From assembly GCA_037043015.1 (NCBI GenBank), contig CM073326.1, forward strand, positions 16,872,345-16,936,344: a stretch of DNA of 64,000 nucleotides. The letters run 5' to 3'. The translations under genes were made by a program, and so were the position numbers. Shown one piece after another: positions 12,960 to 26,424 of this stretch. Positions within the stretch are counted from its first letter, which is position 1, and the number at the start of each line of letters is the position of its first letter. The notes under the pieces are model-generated. The model was not told the origin of the DNA, searched no databases, and was given only the letters and a program-made list of their open reading frames with translations. The DNA is from Bryum argenteum (Eukaryota; Streptophyta; Bryopsida; Bryales; Bryaceae).

Positions 12960-13219
12960 CCCCTAACTCTCCTTAAAACCCGAAACGGGTTTCGGAGGTT
13001 CCCGCATGAGAAAAACTCAGCCAACTTTGACCATTATAATCTCACAAATGACAAAGAATGAACGGTTCAAATTTGGTAGGTGAGAAGAATGTTAAGTAAA
13101 CTTTGAGATCTTACGATTGAATCTTTTAAATAATGCTTGGATTGAGATATTTTGAGCTTAATCTAAAGGAAGGTCAAATTTTGTGACTTAGACCGTTTTG
13201 CAACAAGGAGAGTTAGGGG
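12960..13219. mobile_element. 260-bp MITE with TTAA target duplication
   Basis: The element is bounded by a perfect 15-bp terminal inverted repeat, CCCCTAACTCTCCTT. It is flanked by TTAA on both sides (12956-12959 and 13220-13223). TTAA duplication with ends starting CCC is the signature of piggyBac transposition, and the ends resemble those of the piggyBac relic at 35255-37367 (CCCCTGAACG). It has no coding capacity. Degenerate relatives occur at 55415-55665 and 57283-57524. Confidence 0.85.
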
Positions 13220-13223
13220 TTAA

Positions 13224-14192
13224 GTTCTCCACTATATTCTTGTTGTAGCTTAAATCTTCACGCTATCCATAATTGATAGTTTGATACATGTACTCCAGAA
13301 AATCAAGCTTTTACTTTTGGAAATACTCTATTTTTAAATAATCTCACAAAATTACAAGACTTTTTGCATGCACCATGCGCCCATAGTTGCAATATTGTTC
13401 AAAAGGATACTCAAGCAATGTTAAGAATTCTTTATTTTAATCAGTAGGTTTTATCTTCTTTTCAATGCTTAAAATACAACCATGTCACAAAATCTTCCCA
13501 TAAACTAATGCACTATGAGCCAAGGAAATAGCTTATCTTACTCAAAAGATCTTGGATCCCCTCATTTTCATTCTTCGTGAAATCGTATTCATTGCAAACT
13601 ACGGTACATTCTAAAGTATTTTTAGGAGATGGAATGCATTCAATTTACATGTTGAAATTTTTGGAACCATTTTATTTCTATCCTGTTATAAAGTATTAGA
13701 ATAGAGGGCTGACCTTTGAAAGCAAACTTTTCTTCATACTTTGGAAATACATTGGAAAGTGGCTTTTAAATCAAATCTTGTGAGTCTAATTTCATATGCA
13801 ATTTATAAATTTGTATTTGACCTTGTAATTATTTTTCTATCAATTTCCCAACACAAACACTGCAAGAGTTTTTTCTTGGGCAATTTGTTAAAGGATCATG
13901 ATGTAACGATGAATTGTTAAGGAGAACGGTAGGAATCATTAGCAAATGCCAATAACAAGAAACAAAGATTATCACACCGTGCATAGCAATCAACCAAACG
14001 GTGACTTCTATTGTCCTCCTTTAAATCATCTACTATTGTCCTCATTAAAACCATTCTTGTCTTTTCCAATGCATACAGAAAGATGGAGTGCACATTTTCC
14101 TTCTCAAAACTGGTCAATTTTACAAAATGCCGTGCTTCTAACGTCTACTCCTAGCAAAAAAAATTAAATTGGTTTCAATGGAGTAAAGAGTT
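13224..14192. other. gene-free stretch downstream of SRA1
   Basis: AT-rich; no coding sequence recognised. The portion next to 14193 is expected to contain the SRA1 3' UTR. Confidence 0.45.
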
Positions 14193-14311
14193 TCAACTGG
14201 TATTGAGGACATCCTCATCACGAGGTGTTTGGCTTGGTGTTGGATGGCCAAAATCTGTGGTCATAGATGGGTACTGCTCATTTGCTTCTTCCCCATTTCC
14301 ATCCTCATCCC
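14193..14311 (-). other. probable last coding exon of SRA1
   Basis: The acceptor at 14312-14313 is followed by an open stretch in the phase left by a donor in the preceding exon (end 14710). It encodes about 39 residues, acidic and rich in Pro and Thr (DEDGNGEEANEQYP, DFGHPTPSQTP), then TGA. If it is not used, SRA1 ends at the TGA at 14672 after KGTIHIILQPFHC. Arabidopsis PIR ends just after the equivalent KG, so this would be a lineage-specific tail. Confidence 0.55.
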
Positions 14312-17300
14312 CTGCTCCCAATAAAGCCACACCACAAATATTAAGCGAACAATACACTGATCATATCGAAGCGGTAAATACACTAAGCATAGTACCAAGT
14401 ATTACCTATACTGACTAAAAACATTCCTTGCTTACTTCGAAGAAATAAGTAAGCGAAGAAATTAGAACAATTTGACTCTGTCCCACTATTGAGTTAGTAG
14501 AAAAGGAAAGAGCAAACCGTAAATTAGAACTAAATTCTTGTATGATCATTCTTATTGAGTAGAAAAAATGCAGGTGTGCGTATGGAAGTGGATGGATCTT
14601 ATGGGTATTACAGAGGCAGGACCGACTAAGACATGTATTTTGGAGAAACTAGTACCTTTGTCCAAAAATCATCAACAGTGAAAAGGTTGTAGTATGATAT
14701 GAATGGTACCTTTCAATGGGAGGTGATTGAGCAAGGATGGTGTGACAGGGTACTTGATGCTGTGCACAACCACGCCACTTTGCTTGATCATGGAAGCAAG
14801 TCGGTCTTCTTGCGGTGCACACGCTCGCAAGAGAGAGAACACGTAATTGTTGAGCCTCCTCGCTTTCTTGGCATTTGTTAAAAACGCAGCCACTTCCTGT
14901 GTACATATATGAACCACATATTGTTAGCATCCTTGCTTATCCTCAACCAAGGTTTTGGTTATAGCCGTCCTCTCGACTTACGGCCACTTAATATTGCGGC
15001 CCACTTGCGCTTGGGTTCACTTGGAGTGGAACTCAAGCCGTCATTTACAAAGTGTGCCACCAAAAAATTGGCCCTTGAAATGAGCCCTAATATAAAGTGG
15101 CCCTTAGGGTAGAGGAAGTACCATGGTGTACGCGGCCGATCCGGACTTGGATCGCTCCAGAAGAAGCTCTTGCGCAGAAGGCAATGACTCGGCCTCGGCA
15201 GCGGACAGGACGTGATATGCGAAATCGAGAAGCTCGAATCGTAATTGCTGACCCAAGAGATACAAGATAGTGCACCCTCCCCATGCCACTGCATCTCCAT
15301 ATCGGTCTTGAAACGAGTCTCCTTCTGGTGAAATCTGATTATAAGCCTGCACATAATACAAGCAATAACTCATTCTAATATGTCCACTACACGAACTGTT
15401 ATCTATACCACTCAATGATGCTTCAACTTTAGTTTTTGGTGTTCAGTATGATACATTTTACTTCCAAGTATGGACGCTTTTGGTATAGGTACAAAGTTAT
15501 AGCCTTCATGAAGATGGCATTATATTGGAAACTTACAAGTAGGAGTGATTGCACGCTTGGTGGTACGCCTTGCATCATGGTCTGTCACAGCGTAAATCAC
15601 AGTGAGTATATTGGCAGCTATATCAAAATCTATTAGTTCAGGTCGGTTCACGAAGAGCTCACATATTGAAGGCCACTGTAAATCCGATGATATTCTTTTG
15701 ACAGAGTGATCTCAACAAGGCCTGATTTGGGTGGAAGGTCCCATTTATCTCGAGCTCGAGACAGAATCGCATGGAGGTATGTGAGCGTGTAGTCCAATAC
15801 GCTCCCCGTTTGCAGATTGTTCATGTACAATATATCTGTTCGCCATGCCCACCCCACATCATTGGTGCATATTCTCTTATTTGTTGAGCATTTTTCATTT
15901 CTAGCTATTTGGGAACATCAAAACAAGAGAAATGGGTAGGAGAAGAGTACCTACAACCTCAGCCTGCTTGGCCATGGAGAGAAAAGCTGGGCAATTGATG
16001 CGTGATGTGCTGTACAAGACTTCAGTGGTGGCTTCTTTGAACAAGCTAACCACAGGGCTAAAATTATCATCACATAGCAGTTGTTGCAATTGGCCGTCTT
16101 TGTTGGGAACTACACCTAACCAAGGTACTACTTGCATAAAATGTACAGTTTCGGTCTCTCTCTGCCAAATCACGACACCACAATGTAATATCAGCTCCGC
16201 AATTTCATCGTTTAAAGAGAACAGCAAGAAATGAATCATATGTCAATAGAATTTTGCAATATTGCAGGTCATCGAGCCTTTTCCAACTTACCATGGCGGT
16301 GTCAAGAAGGCTCATCCAGAAAATAAGACTCCCGATCTCTCTCAATCCCTGCAGCATTTCGGGCCTCCCGTCATAATTTACAGCCCACTGTAATTGCTCG
16401 GTAAAGTGGTTCAAGCTCTCTGTCGTTTTGTCAGGCCAACCGAACATTATTAAACTTGATTTTTTTGTCATAAACATTGTACAAAATGAAGATTTAGTAC
16501 AATACCTTCAACTCCTGCATCGTATGGAGGCAGGGAAATTGTCTTAGGCATAAGGTCTCTTAAGTCTTCGACCCAAGGCTGCATTTGAAGTATCTGAACA
16601 CAAAAACCGTACCGAGGGTTTCAGAAGATGTACAAGGACTTCCTTGTTGATAACATCGAATATGATTATTGAAGTAATCTTAGTCCTTCCAAGTGTATAT
16701 ATTACCATTATATCTCTAGAACCTAACGAAGGTGTTAGCTAGGCACATGCGAAGATGTCCTTTAACCAAGCGAGCTTCAAAACTTTTGCCGCTACAAAAC
16801 AGTACTTCATTGTGAAGCGTTCAAGTTTTCATGCAGTTAACCTTTTGTGACAAGTAGTCAAGCAATGCTCGAACAAGCCATGGAAGCGAGCGAGATCCCA
16901 ATAATTTCACAACAGCGAACATGTGAGGAAGACCAAAAAACTTGCTGTGAAGCTCTGCTACAACCCCATGCGCCTCGTTCAGGTCCTGGAAGTAGACAGC
17001 ATACGCAAGAAATCATCATGAGAAAGGACAAACAGCCTACTCTAATAAAAAGCTCTAAAATCACAGTCAAAGAAGTGATCATATTGAGGCTTACAGTGTT
17101 GCCGAAGAGGAAGCATGGGTCAGCGAAAGGAGGGGACGGTCTTTTAATAGGCCGTTTGGGTGGTTTGCTTGACCTCACAAACCGCTGTGTGGTGGTGCAC
17201 AGCATGAAATTCGGGAAAAAGTCATTTTGAAGCTCTACCAAAACCTGGAAGCATTTGAAAGTTAATCATCTGATTGCAATGTTACAATATTGCTGAAGCA

Positions 17301-20300
17301 GAAACATGTGCGATGTTCACCTGTGATGCCATTCGCCCTGAAAATGAAACCAGTGAGATTGTCTCACTGATTTCTCCCAGCATGAGATTGAATGGGTCAA
17401 TCGCAAAATGCTCAGAGAGAAGATCATGAGTCAGTCGTAACGTCTCCGTCAGTCTTTGCAAATCCTGTTACAATACAAAGTTGCCAGTGAATCAGTTCGT
17501 CAGCACAACGGGAGGTGATATTGCGACCTAATGAATATGCTAGAAACAAAATACATGAGTTATAAAAACGTACAACAACTGAACATAGGTCCTGGGACTC
17601 GAATCGCTCGAACAGGAAGTCCAGATTCTCGCGGAAGACTTTGTTCAAACGTTGCCTTATCAAATGTGCCAAATCCACGTTCCGGCCTAGTAGCTGACGT
17701 ATAACACAAGTGAATCACTTTCATTAGGGCACCAATAAACTATTCAAATATGAAAAACGGACTACTACTAAAAAGACTTTCGTCAAATAAACAACAAGAA
17801 AAGCTACGTGCAATTTGCAAGATGAACACGATGAACAAACAATCAAGACGCAGGTTCATAACAATGAGGGGTACCTTAACACGCCGCACTCTAAAAAGAT
17901 GGTCAAAACGTTTTGGAATTACAATATATTTCTCACAGTCGTTGACGGTTGTCATGAATGACATGTCCAGCATCTTGCTGCACTCCAGACACAATGAGAT
18001 GATATATTAAAATCTAAACTTCAGTAATGTAAGTCAATGTCAAGTGCAAGTTATCTTCAATTTATCAGTTGACTTGCATCGTTTAAAAGGTATCTAAAGA
18101 TAAGAATTCGTACTGTAACTGACTGTCAGTTTCAGCACTTTTAGCTAGTGCACTCACGAGATGACACTAGATTAAAATGCAATATATGACGAGATACCTC
18201 AAATAAATAACACTCGTATATACGAGAGAGCGTGCTCGAGATCCAGTTTACTATCAGCAGACGATCTAAATCATTTACCTCGAATATCAAATGGCAAAGA
18301 TAACGACTGATAATAACTCGTACCTGGCTGCGCGGCACTTGTGATGGATAAATATTTGCTCACTTAGTTGAGACACTAATTGATCGAAGCATAAGTCCGC
18401 CTGCAAACAACATCAACATTCCAACTTTTGAAGAACTGAACGAAACATTGGTGTTGAATGCCTGCGATTGACTCATGCAACCATGAGATAATAAGAGCAA
18501 TGTGTCCTCTATAAATGCCTTAAGGTATTTCTGAAATAACAATGTTGACATAAGAGAGGTGAAAAACGAATACCTCTGCTTCAATCTCGTCGTATAAGAA
18601 GCGCTGTTTTAATACACGTAATGACTGATCGGCGGCGTCATTATAAATATCGAAAGGAAGAAGAACACTCTCTAGCAATCCAATATCCTTCGAATCCAAG
18701 ACATGCTCCACCAGCATCCATGGTAGGGAGCACTCAATAGGAAACTGGAACAAATCACAGGCTATTAGAATATCAAACTTGAACTATATTCTTCAAATTT
18801 CAACTGTTTGCATCATATTAAAAAAATCTTCTCTTAGTATACCTGAATGACCCTGGAAGTTTCAAGATAAAACTCACGGAACCATAAGAAACCCAAGTCG
18901 GTTACATGTGCAAGAGTTGCTGCAGACACCCACCCAGTCAGTTAGTTACGAACCTGATTAAAACACCAAGAGCATTATACGGTAGCTTTGAAGTAGCGGA
19001 TCATACCTCTGTAGTCGATGACATGAGGGAAAAATGCAAGCCTGTTGAAGAAACTCTCAAGTTGTCGCAACTCAGAAGTGGGAACTTCTGTTTCGCTTGA
19101 AGTGAAAAAGCCACCGGTCTTCTTGGGAGAGCCTCCAGTCACGATTTCGTGTATCAGGTACTGCATGCAGTGAAGCTGCAGCCGGAATATTATAGCATCA
19201 AAATTTAATCGAAAAGTGATTACATGACTTTATATAGGGAATGAAGGATTCAACTTCCAATCATACCTGGGCAGCAGTAGGGAAGGCAGCTCGAGGGTTG
19301 TATACAACTGGAGGCACCACATTGTCCTCCCTACTTAACTTCCTGCTTTTCACCTTCTCAGTTACTGGTGGTGGCTTCCCCTGCCAGTCCGCTGCTATGG
19401 TTTTCATATCTTGCAAAAGCCTGAAGGGACATCAAAACGTTAACATTCATGCCTAAAGAAGGTAATAATGCTATCCATTTTGCAAGGATAAAGATCATCA
19501 GATATTAGATAGAAAGACCTAGAACGGCATAAAAGCTTGCTGCAGATCGTGGACATAAAAAGATCATGACACTACAAAAACGTGTGAAATACTATATATT
19601 GTGGAAAGCTTGAATGGAGAGAACCATTTCAAGGTTTCCGCGATAGAATCTAAGGGCTAACTTAGAGGATACTCATGCTTTCAGAACAATTCTTATATGT
19701 GCATATTAGAAGCCAACAGAATAGTGAATACAATTTACAGCTGAGTCCTTACCGAGCGAGTTCCTTTTTCCTCCTCAAGGATGTGCGAAGCATAGTAGGG
19801 ATTTTTGCTTGAACAAAATCTTGCACTTGAGCATGGACAGACTCCCAGACAGTATTGGCCACGAGAGTATCAACTCGTTCCATCATGGTGCCCACGCCCT
19901 TGATGTATCCTATAGTCTCCATGAGTGCCTTCCGTTCTTCTGTCGAGTAATTGCATCTGACCACCTATTGCAGTAAAACGCAACGTGATATTTATGCATA
20001 TCGAATGAATGATTAGATTCACTGAACAAATGGCGGTAGACAATACCTTTTCATAGTCAGTTACTTCGACAACGCGCTCCGCATCAAAACGATCAGAGTC
20101 TTTAGCAGGTCGAGAGAATTTCCAGGCACTTTGCTGCCACACTCGCCCTGTCCACTCGCTTAGCAGCTGGAAACCCTCGACCACCACCAGGTACACATTC
20201 TCTTTCACACGTTTCCTTAATGCCGGATCAACCATCATCTCCACGTTCGCTACTTCGAGCTGCAGAAGAAAACAGCTCATGAAGTCAATACATCCAATCA

Positions 20301-23250
20301 CAGATTCTTCATGTAAAGTTTCATATAAACACCAGATGCCATTGGGCAGATTCATAACAAACCGACTTGTTTTCTGTCGATTTTGTGGGACATCTATAAA
20401 AGAAATTGTCCCATACTGGGCATGATCCAGCTTTGATACTTCAAGAATACAAGCACTCGTCTCTCATGGAGGGAATTCGATGACTAATGTTTTAATATTC
20501 ATATTTCATTTATAATTTCTATGAAGAGATCCCCATGAGGGATTCAGAAGTAGCTAAACGTGGTATGCAGGCTGAGAGTTATTACCTGGTTCACAGCTGA
20601 AGCGAACCGAATGCAGAAATCATCATGAGCAGTACGAATAGTTGAGATGTTGTTCACGACAAGATACTCCCTCTGGTACTTGCTGATAGTTAAGTTGAAA
20701 CGATGACAGAGAAGAAAATGTAACAAAGAAATAGGAACGTGCAAAGAATAATGCATGAAGGAATGCTGCAGGTGGATATTCTACGGCCTCTTTGGCGCTG
20801 AGTTCATGTGGCAATGGGAGCCCTATAAATCGCATTTGTGCCGTGAGTCGGTGAAAATAAGGTGCCAGTTCCTTCAACATGCTTGCAGGTGCCAAATGTA
20901 GATCTGGAAACGCTGGAATTACTGGATCCTTCTGTTACACAAACAGTGCCATGAACGGTCAGTTGTTCCCAAAGTAATCTAATATGAGTCTCTATTGACT
21001 TTGGGACGTTTTAGCTTTGAATGTATTCACGGAGGTGGATGTCTATGTTGCTAAAACATCCGCATTTGGTGAAAAGACTGTATAGGTAACGGTAAGTAAA
21101 ATAATTAGTCCGATGAGAGTTGTGCAAAAATTGGAACTGCTTGAACTGTTGGAGGTGAGAATGGTGAAGAAGAGAACCTTGAAAATGTTCATGAGACGGG
21201 AGATTTTGATCTTTTTAAAGATGGACTCGCCTTCTTTTTCACCAGAAGTTGCAAGGACGACAAGGACTGGCAAGACTCGTAAAAGCGAGTGGCGCTCCGA
21301 GTACAGCAACACACGATCAGACTCTAAACACTCTAGAGTGAAGAGAATGAGCACTTGAATAATGTCCTCCACCCTGCGAAACGTAGAATAATCAATCACC
21401 TATGAAGCATTCTAATCACCTACAAGGGTTCGAGGATAGAGCATACCCATTGACTCGAAAGATCTCTTGCTGCAGGTTCAGCAATATTGTCCACCGTGTG
21501 CTCAAGAAAATCTGTACCAAAAATACACTGACCTCAGTAGCTTTTTCTATTTATATTGCTGAAAAACACTTGCACATCTACTTTCAGAACATGGACATGG
21601 TCCTTCAATGATGCCAACCTGAAGATCGTCTAGCTCCTCGCGCATTTGCTCAGTTTCTGGCCAACTGACGCTTATTTGAGTGAAAGTCCTGCAAAAGAAG
21701 TGTCAAGTCACTTAAACAAAACTTTTAAGGTTGCATTAGAAGGAATCAGTAGCTATATAGTTATATAACATACCTTTTGTACCAAGAAAAGTCATTTGGA
21801 ATGCTAGCTTTCGCATTCTTCAGGTGGTCCAGCTGAAGTAGAATATCAAGTAACCGTAACATTGCCCTGTCAACAAGTAATTAAGCTTGTTTCGAGCTCT
21901 CCAATAAAAACAATGAATAGTTGTAATAGTACTTTGGTGAAGGTTAAGCGTACCACATATGCGTGACACTTGGACCGTTCAGTTTCTTTATAGATTGCGT
22001 ATAATTGTGCATGTCAACTGCAAGCTGCCATGAAAGAAAATTTGATCAATACCACACCAATTGCGAAAGTCCGAACCAATTCGCAGATGTTGTCTTTCTA
22101 ATTCATGGTCATGTAACTTAGTCTTCAACTCTACTAGAGGTTAAGAAATCCTCAACTCAAAACCAGTCAGCTATTCATAAAATCGAATGTAACACGAAGC
22201 TGGTATATAATCAATGACATAAGAGACATCTTACTTTAAAAGCTGCAGATGATTGCCATCGTTGAATTTCTCGAAGCCGCCCGATTTCAATATCAAGCAC
22301 TTGATACGTTTCCAAGTAAAGGTCGGCTTGACTGTCCTTCATCGACTCGGGCAACTGAAGAATGACGACAAAAAGACCACTTTAAGAGCATCCCTCTCCA
22401 GAAAATCAACATCGTCTAAAAAAACCTACTTTGTCTTCGATCATAATAAAAACTGTTCTATGATGATCAACGAGTACAGGTCCCATACCTGGGGGAGAGC
22501 TTTTACACAGCTGCGATATGTGTAGAGGATCGAGACTAGGCCTTTTCCCTCACTAAGAAGGTTATCCTGATACAACAATTCGAAAGACATCAAAATCTAA
22601 TTCCCCAACCTCAACCAAGGTTACTTAACAAAGACTGTATAAATGATAAATAGGCGGCAATGGTGACACAATGTAGGTGAAAAAGTACCAGCTGAGTGAC
22701 AGCATTCGTATCTTCCACAAGAGAGAGCTGGTAAGCTGGAACATCGTCATAATCTGCAAGCTCAAAAAACCAACTTAGAGCTTTACACAATCTTCTTGTA
22801 AACCATAAATTTTATGAGAACTTCGACATTGTTAAAATAAAGTGAGATTGATCGTATATATACCGACGGGGCTCTCAGTTGCAACTCGTCCACTGATGAG
22901 CGTGACACCCAGTCCTTGCACATCAGGTTGCTCATCCTGCCCACACAAGTTTAAACATGAGCCCGAAACCCTAACCTCACTATCCATCACTAGAGCACTT
23001 GATCGTAGTGTTTGTACTGCTCACACAAAAAATAGCAGCAAATAATTTTTTTGAGTGAAGCGAACCCGGTAGCTATTCTGAGAAAGGCAATTAGAACTAC
23101 GTTGCTCAATATCGTATGCTTTTAGCTTCATAGTGCGATTTCAAAGTTGACCTCTGCAACAACATTCTGCGGATAGTAACAAACCTCGAGCGAGAAGGTG
23201 GACAAAGCTGCCACAGCCTCATCGACAGGAATGGCGGGTATGGACGCCAT
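14193..23250 (-). CDS. SRA1: SRA1/PIROGI, CYFIP-type subunit of the SCAR/WAVE complex
   Basis: PIROGI/CYFIP links activated Rho-of-plants GTPase to the SCAR/WAVE complex, which switches on ARP2/3 actin nucleation in the cytosol. Thirty coding exons can be chained from ATG 23250 (MASIPAIPVDEAVAALSTFS) to exon 14896-14672. All junction phases agree and the product is 1306 aa; Arabidopsis PIR is about 1283 aa. Landmarks in order: LPESMKDSQADLYLETYQ, VLPVLVVLATSGEKEG, GLPLPHELSAKEA, VVEGFQLLSEWTGRVW, FPIECSLPWMLVEHVL, LLESVLLPFDIYNDAAD, RFESQDLCSVV, TTQRFVRSSKPP, VKLLGSRSLPWLVRALLD, VAWGGCTILYLLGQQL, KKARRLNNYVFSLL. A donor at 14709 also allows splicing to 14311-14193. This adds an acidic tail ending TPRDEDVLNTS and gives 1333 aa; I prefer this end. 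One junction (20785 to 20678) removes two residues relative to Arabidopsis. Confidence 0.95.
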
Positions 23251-23745
23251 AACTCCTTCTAAGCCCTTCTTCGTCGACTCACTTCTTCCAATGGTCTTGA
23301 TCGCTGACAAGCTTCTCCTCCGCCATACTCATTTGCAAAAATCAATTCCGCAACAACGTAACAACGGAAACAAACCCGCTACCTCAAAAACAGGGGATGA
23401 TGATCAAGCAAAAATCGTAGGGGGAGCCCTAAGAGTACCGACTGGGTTGTCTCCTGCATTGATGGCGAGTGTCCTGGATGTCCAATTACCCAGAAAACGG
23501 AATAATTGAATACTCTCTCACAGGGCTATGTTACCTACCTAACTCTGTTTCTCTCTCTTACTGGAACGGGAAGGACAGTCTGCAAGAAAAGAAGTGCGCA
23601 GCAGCAGAGCTTGCTTGAATGGGTCAAGGCGGCACGGAAGACAGCTGTGTGTGGGCTTCCTTTCCGTTTCCCCCTCATGAAAAGATTAGCACAGCTATGA
23701 CTACTATTGCAATAGACTCTTTTTCTTAGTATTGAATGCACGCTT
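22932..23745 (-). promoter_or_regulatory. SRA1 promoter, leader exon 1 and intron 1 (source of a duplication)
   Basis: This segment runs from the intron-1 acceptor through exon 1 (22 codons, 23250-23185) to upstream DNA. A second copy lies at 34083-34885 with the same orientation and order. The SRA1 copy is functional in context: its donor (23184) and acceptor (22937) join exon 1 to exon 2 in frame. Confidence 0.85.
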
Positions 23746-25269
23746 CTTCTTCTTCTTGCTCTGCAACAATGTGAGGAAGACGAAGATGGCATTGAAGAAG
23801 AATCAAATCGAGCGAGCTTTGGGTCTTGCGAGTTGCTACGGAAGTGTCCAGTCTGTGTCAGTGTACGAAAGATGGGGGCATGTCATCATCGAGCTCTCAC
23901 AATCGACAACGACTCTGATATTGTTGCTTCCAAAGCCAAAATTCAAAAGTCATAAAAAGGGGAGAGCAATTTCAACCCCTACTTAGACATCTCAATCACT
24001 AGGTTTGGACAAAGGTGATTTAGCTAAAGAAAGTGAAGTAGATCAAAGAACAATTCTAGGATTTCATTATTTTCGAGTCTGGAAGCTCAAAAAAAATCTA
24101 TGCATATTTTCAAGGTCAATGTGTATAGTGTGTTCATAAGGCCAATGTGTATGCTCGAAAATTATAACACTCATGGTGGGACTACTAACCATTCTTGAGG
24201 TATACACTGAAATTGAAGTCAAATCATTATTCAGTAAAAATTATATTGATGATATTTAGAAAAGGCGAAAGATTATATTGTTTGATGGTGGCGATTAGCA
24301 CTCTAAGTACCTTTGAGACAAGGAGCCAATACCTTTTTGCTAACTCTGACTTACAATTAGGATAAATGTATGAATTGAAGAGCAAGAGAAAGAGGTGTTT
24401 TGAAAAGGTCTTGTTTACTTTTTCAAAACGACAAAAAACATTCTTTTAGTTTTTTTTTTAAAACCTTTTGTATGCATTTCCACGAACAATGTTAATTGGG
24501 ACCTCGCAAGTACAACCAAAAAAATTGCCTATTTGAAGTTCAAACAAGGAGCATATGGCCATTCTTTACTTCTCAGTGTCTCCATTTAGACCCTTGAGAG
24601 GGGTCCCTATGTACAAAATGCTACTTAATAGTTCTAAATGCTCTTATCAAGTACCTCTTTGATTTTCCATAAACCCTTATTGTGCTTATTTTTTAAATTA
24701 ATAGGTAGAATTGATTTGTTTTCTTATGGCAAAGTTGGTAAGAAGTAATTTCTAGTAGACTCTACCTTAGGGACGCTTTACATGAAAATTCAACATACAT
24801 GAGATCCTTAGAAAAGGAGGAATAACTTAAGGTTGGAGGGTCAACAATCACTTAGAGTATCCCCACATTCGTTGCCCACCAAGGAGAGGCCCTCGACCCG
24901 TCAAGGATAGCGTGTTATTAAAACCTCCTACTTGCCTTACACCCACGCAACTCCCATCCATATGCATTTTCTTCAATTAACATGAATTCTTGGAGATTTT
25001 AGCGCGCCTTCTCAAAAAAACTTCAAAACTTACAAACCTTTTCACTTTTTGTCACGAAGTTCAGTATAAGGTAAAATAGAGGGGGTCATTTAACCGAGAC
25101 TGCTCTAGAAGGGTGTGAATTCCCAAGGATGTTTGTTTCTAGGCTAGAGCGGGTAACGCATGTGACTATTCTATTGGGGATGCCTTAACATTCCATAACA
25201 GTACGCTCATTGAGGAGTGACAAGGAGAATCAATTGTGACAAATGTATAGGAGATTGAACTAATTGGAA

Positions 25270-25360
<91 letters not shown>

Positions 25361-25440
25361 GAATGTTTGAAGTAAAATTAAGACAATTACAACCACTTTG
25401 AAATGACTAACTTGAGTACATGCCAACTCAAAATTGAAAA
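23746..25440. other. gene-free stretch
   Basis: No convincing coding region. Contains a long AT dinucleotide run at 25274-25359. A short sequence at about 24775 (GGACGCTTTACATGAA) resembles the end of the TIR family seen at 27392. Confidence 0.45.
25274..25359. repeat. (AT)n microsatellite
   Basis: About 43 uninterrupted AT dinucleotides. It can form a cruciform and is likely to vary in length. Confidence 0.97.
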
Positions 25441-26298
25441 CCATCATGTCCCTAGTGAGGGGTTTTTGACGTTTTGAGCCTCCTGCTCTAACTTAGCAGA
25501 CGAAAAGAACAACCAAAAGGTCAGAGTGCCTGATTGAGCTCTAATTCTCAGGATCCCTCCCATTTCCTGCATGTGGTGGCCCATGTGTTTCTCTGCGTAG
25601 CTTGTTCGTTGCTCATTATTGTAAATTCCACCCTGAAACAATGGCAAGTGGCACCTACAAACCCACCTCGTTTGTAGCTCCATAATTAATTCCAACTTTG
25701 TTGCCATTTGAATAGTTTCTCTAAAATTAGTTTTTGAAAATGAGTTCTTGTGCAGAAATTTAAAATTTATAATATTTTAGCTAGAAAAACACAATTGCAA
25801 TTATCTCAAGTAAGCTTATACACTCTTTAGGTGTAATAATAAATATGATAGCATAATTAGGGACGATTTACATGAGGAGTTCAGCCGTACATGGGGCCGA
25901 TGAAGAGCAAAAATCATCTCAACGTATTTAACAATGAAGAGAGGCTTCACACAAGCAAATTTTAGTCCAAGGGAGAAAGGGAGCAAAAAGTGACATGGCA
26001 AACTCAACACAAAAGTTGCCTTTATTGACGGCAACCCCCAGAATTGTAGTTAGGCCTACCTCAATAAGGTGGGACTAATTAAAAATCTCGATGGCCATAG
26101 GGCAAAAAAACCACAACCAATCATTTAGTATATCATAAGTTCACATTTAGTATTTCTAGAAAAAGCTCCACATGGGAGTCTTTGGCCATCTCTCACTTTA
26201 CACTACATACGAAGGCTATGGCTTCTCAAGGAGTGGCTTTTCATGTATGGCCATGGCCCAAGTGAAGTCTGGCTAGAGGCTTCTCCTTTCTTATGTAA
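25441..26298. other. gene-free stretch with an unassigned open frame
   Basis: A minus-strand open frame at 25444-25707 (87 codons, start not ATG-supported by homology) has no family features I recognise. I do not call it a gene. The rest is AT-rich intergenic DNA. Confidence 0.35.
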
Positions 26299-26299
26299 A

Positions 26300-26424
26300 G
26301 AGAGCCGTTCCAATTTCCCCTTGTCCGGTGGCCATCGGGATATGAGCATTACGAACGGACACTTCATTCACGCCGGCCCCTTAGAAAGGAACCGGAGTTT
26401 CATCTATCTATCTATCTATCTAAA
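26300..26424 (+). mobile_element. SINE, 3' fragment with (CTAT)n tail
   Basis: Matches the 3' third of the full copies at 26661 and 56540: CCCCTTGTCCGGTGGCCAT, then GGACACTTCATTCACGCC, then ACCGGAGTTTC. It ends in five or so CTAT/ATCT units. A 5' truncation with a short tandem-repeat tail is usual for SINE insertions. Confidence 0.75.

Noticed and set aside
18141-18338. Extra SRA1 exons between 18324 and 17977 (peptides RYLCHLIFE and RIYECYLFE)
   Set aside because: Direct joining of the flanking exons restores the phase and the homologous order (HHKCRAASKMLDMSF), so the stretch is intron.
18360-18584. Minus-strand frame beginning KYLKAFIEDTLLLLSHG
   Set aside because: It does not match CYFIP proteins. 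The true exon in the other frame (DLCFDQLVSQLSEQIF) is at 18400-18324.
20679-20784. U12-type AT-AC intron in SRA1 (ATATCC after the 20785 exon, CTTAAC near the end)
   Set aside because: Using AT-AC boundaries breaks the reading frame. GT-AG boundaries at 20785 and 20678 keep it.
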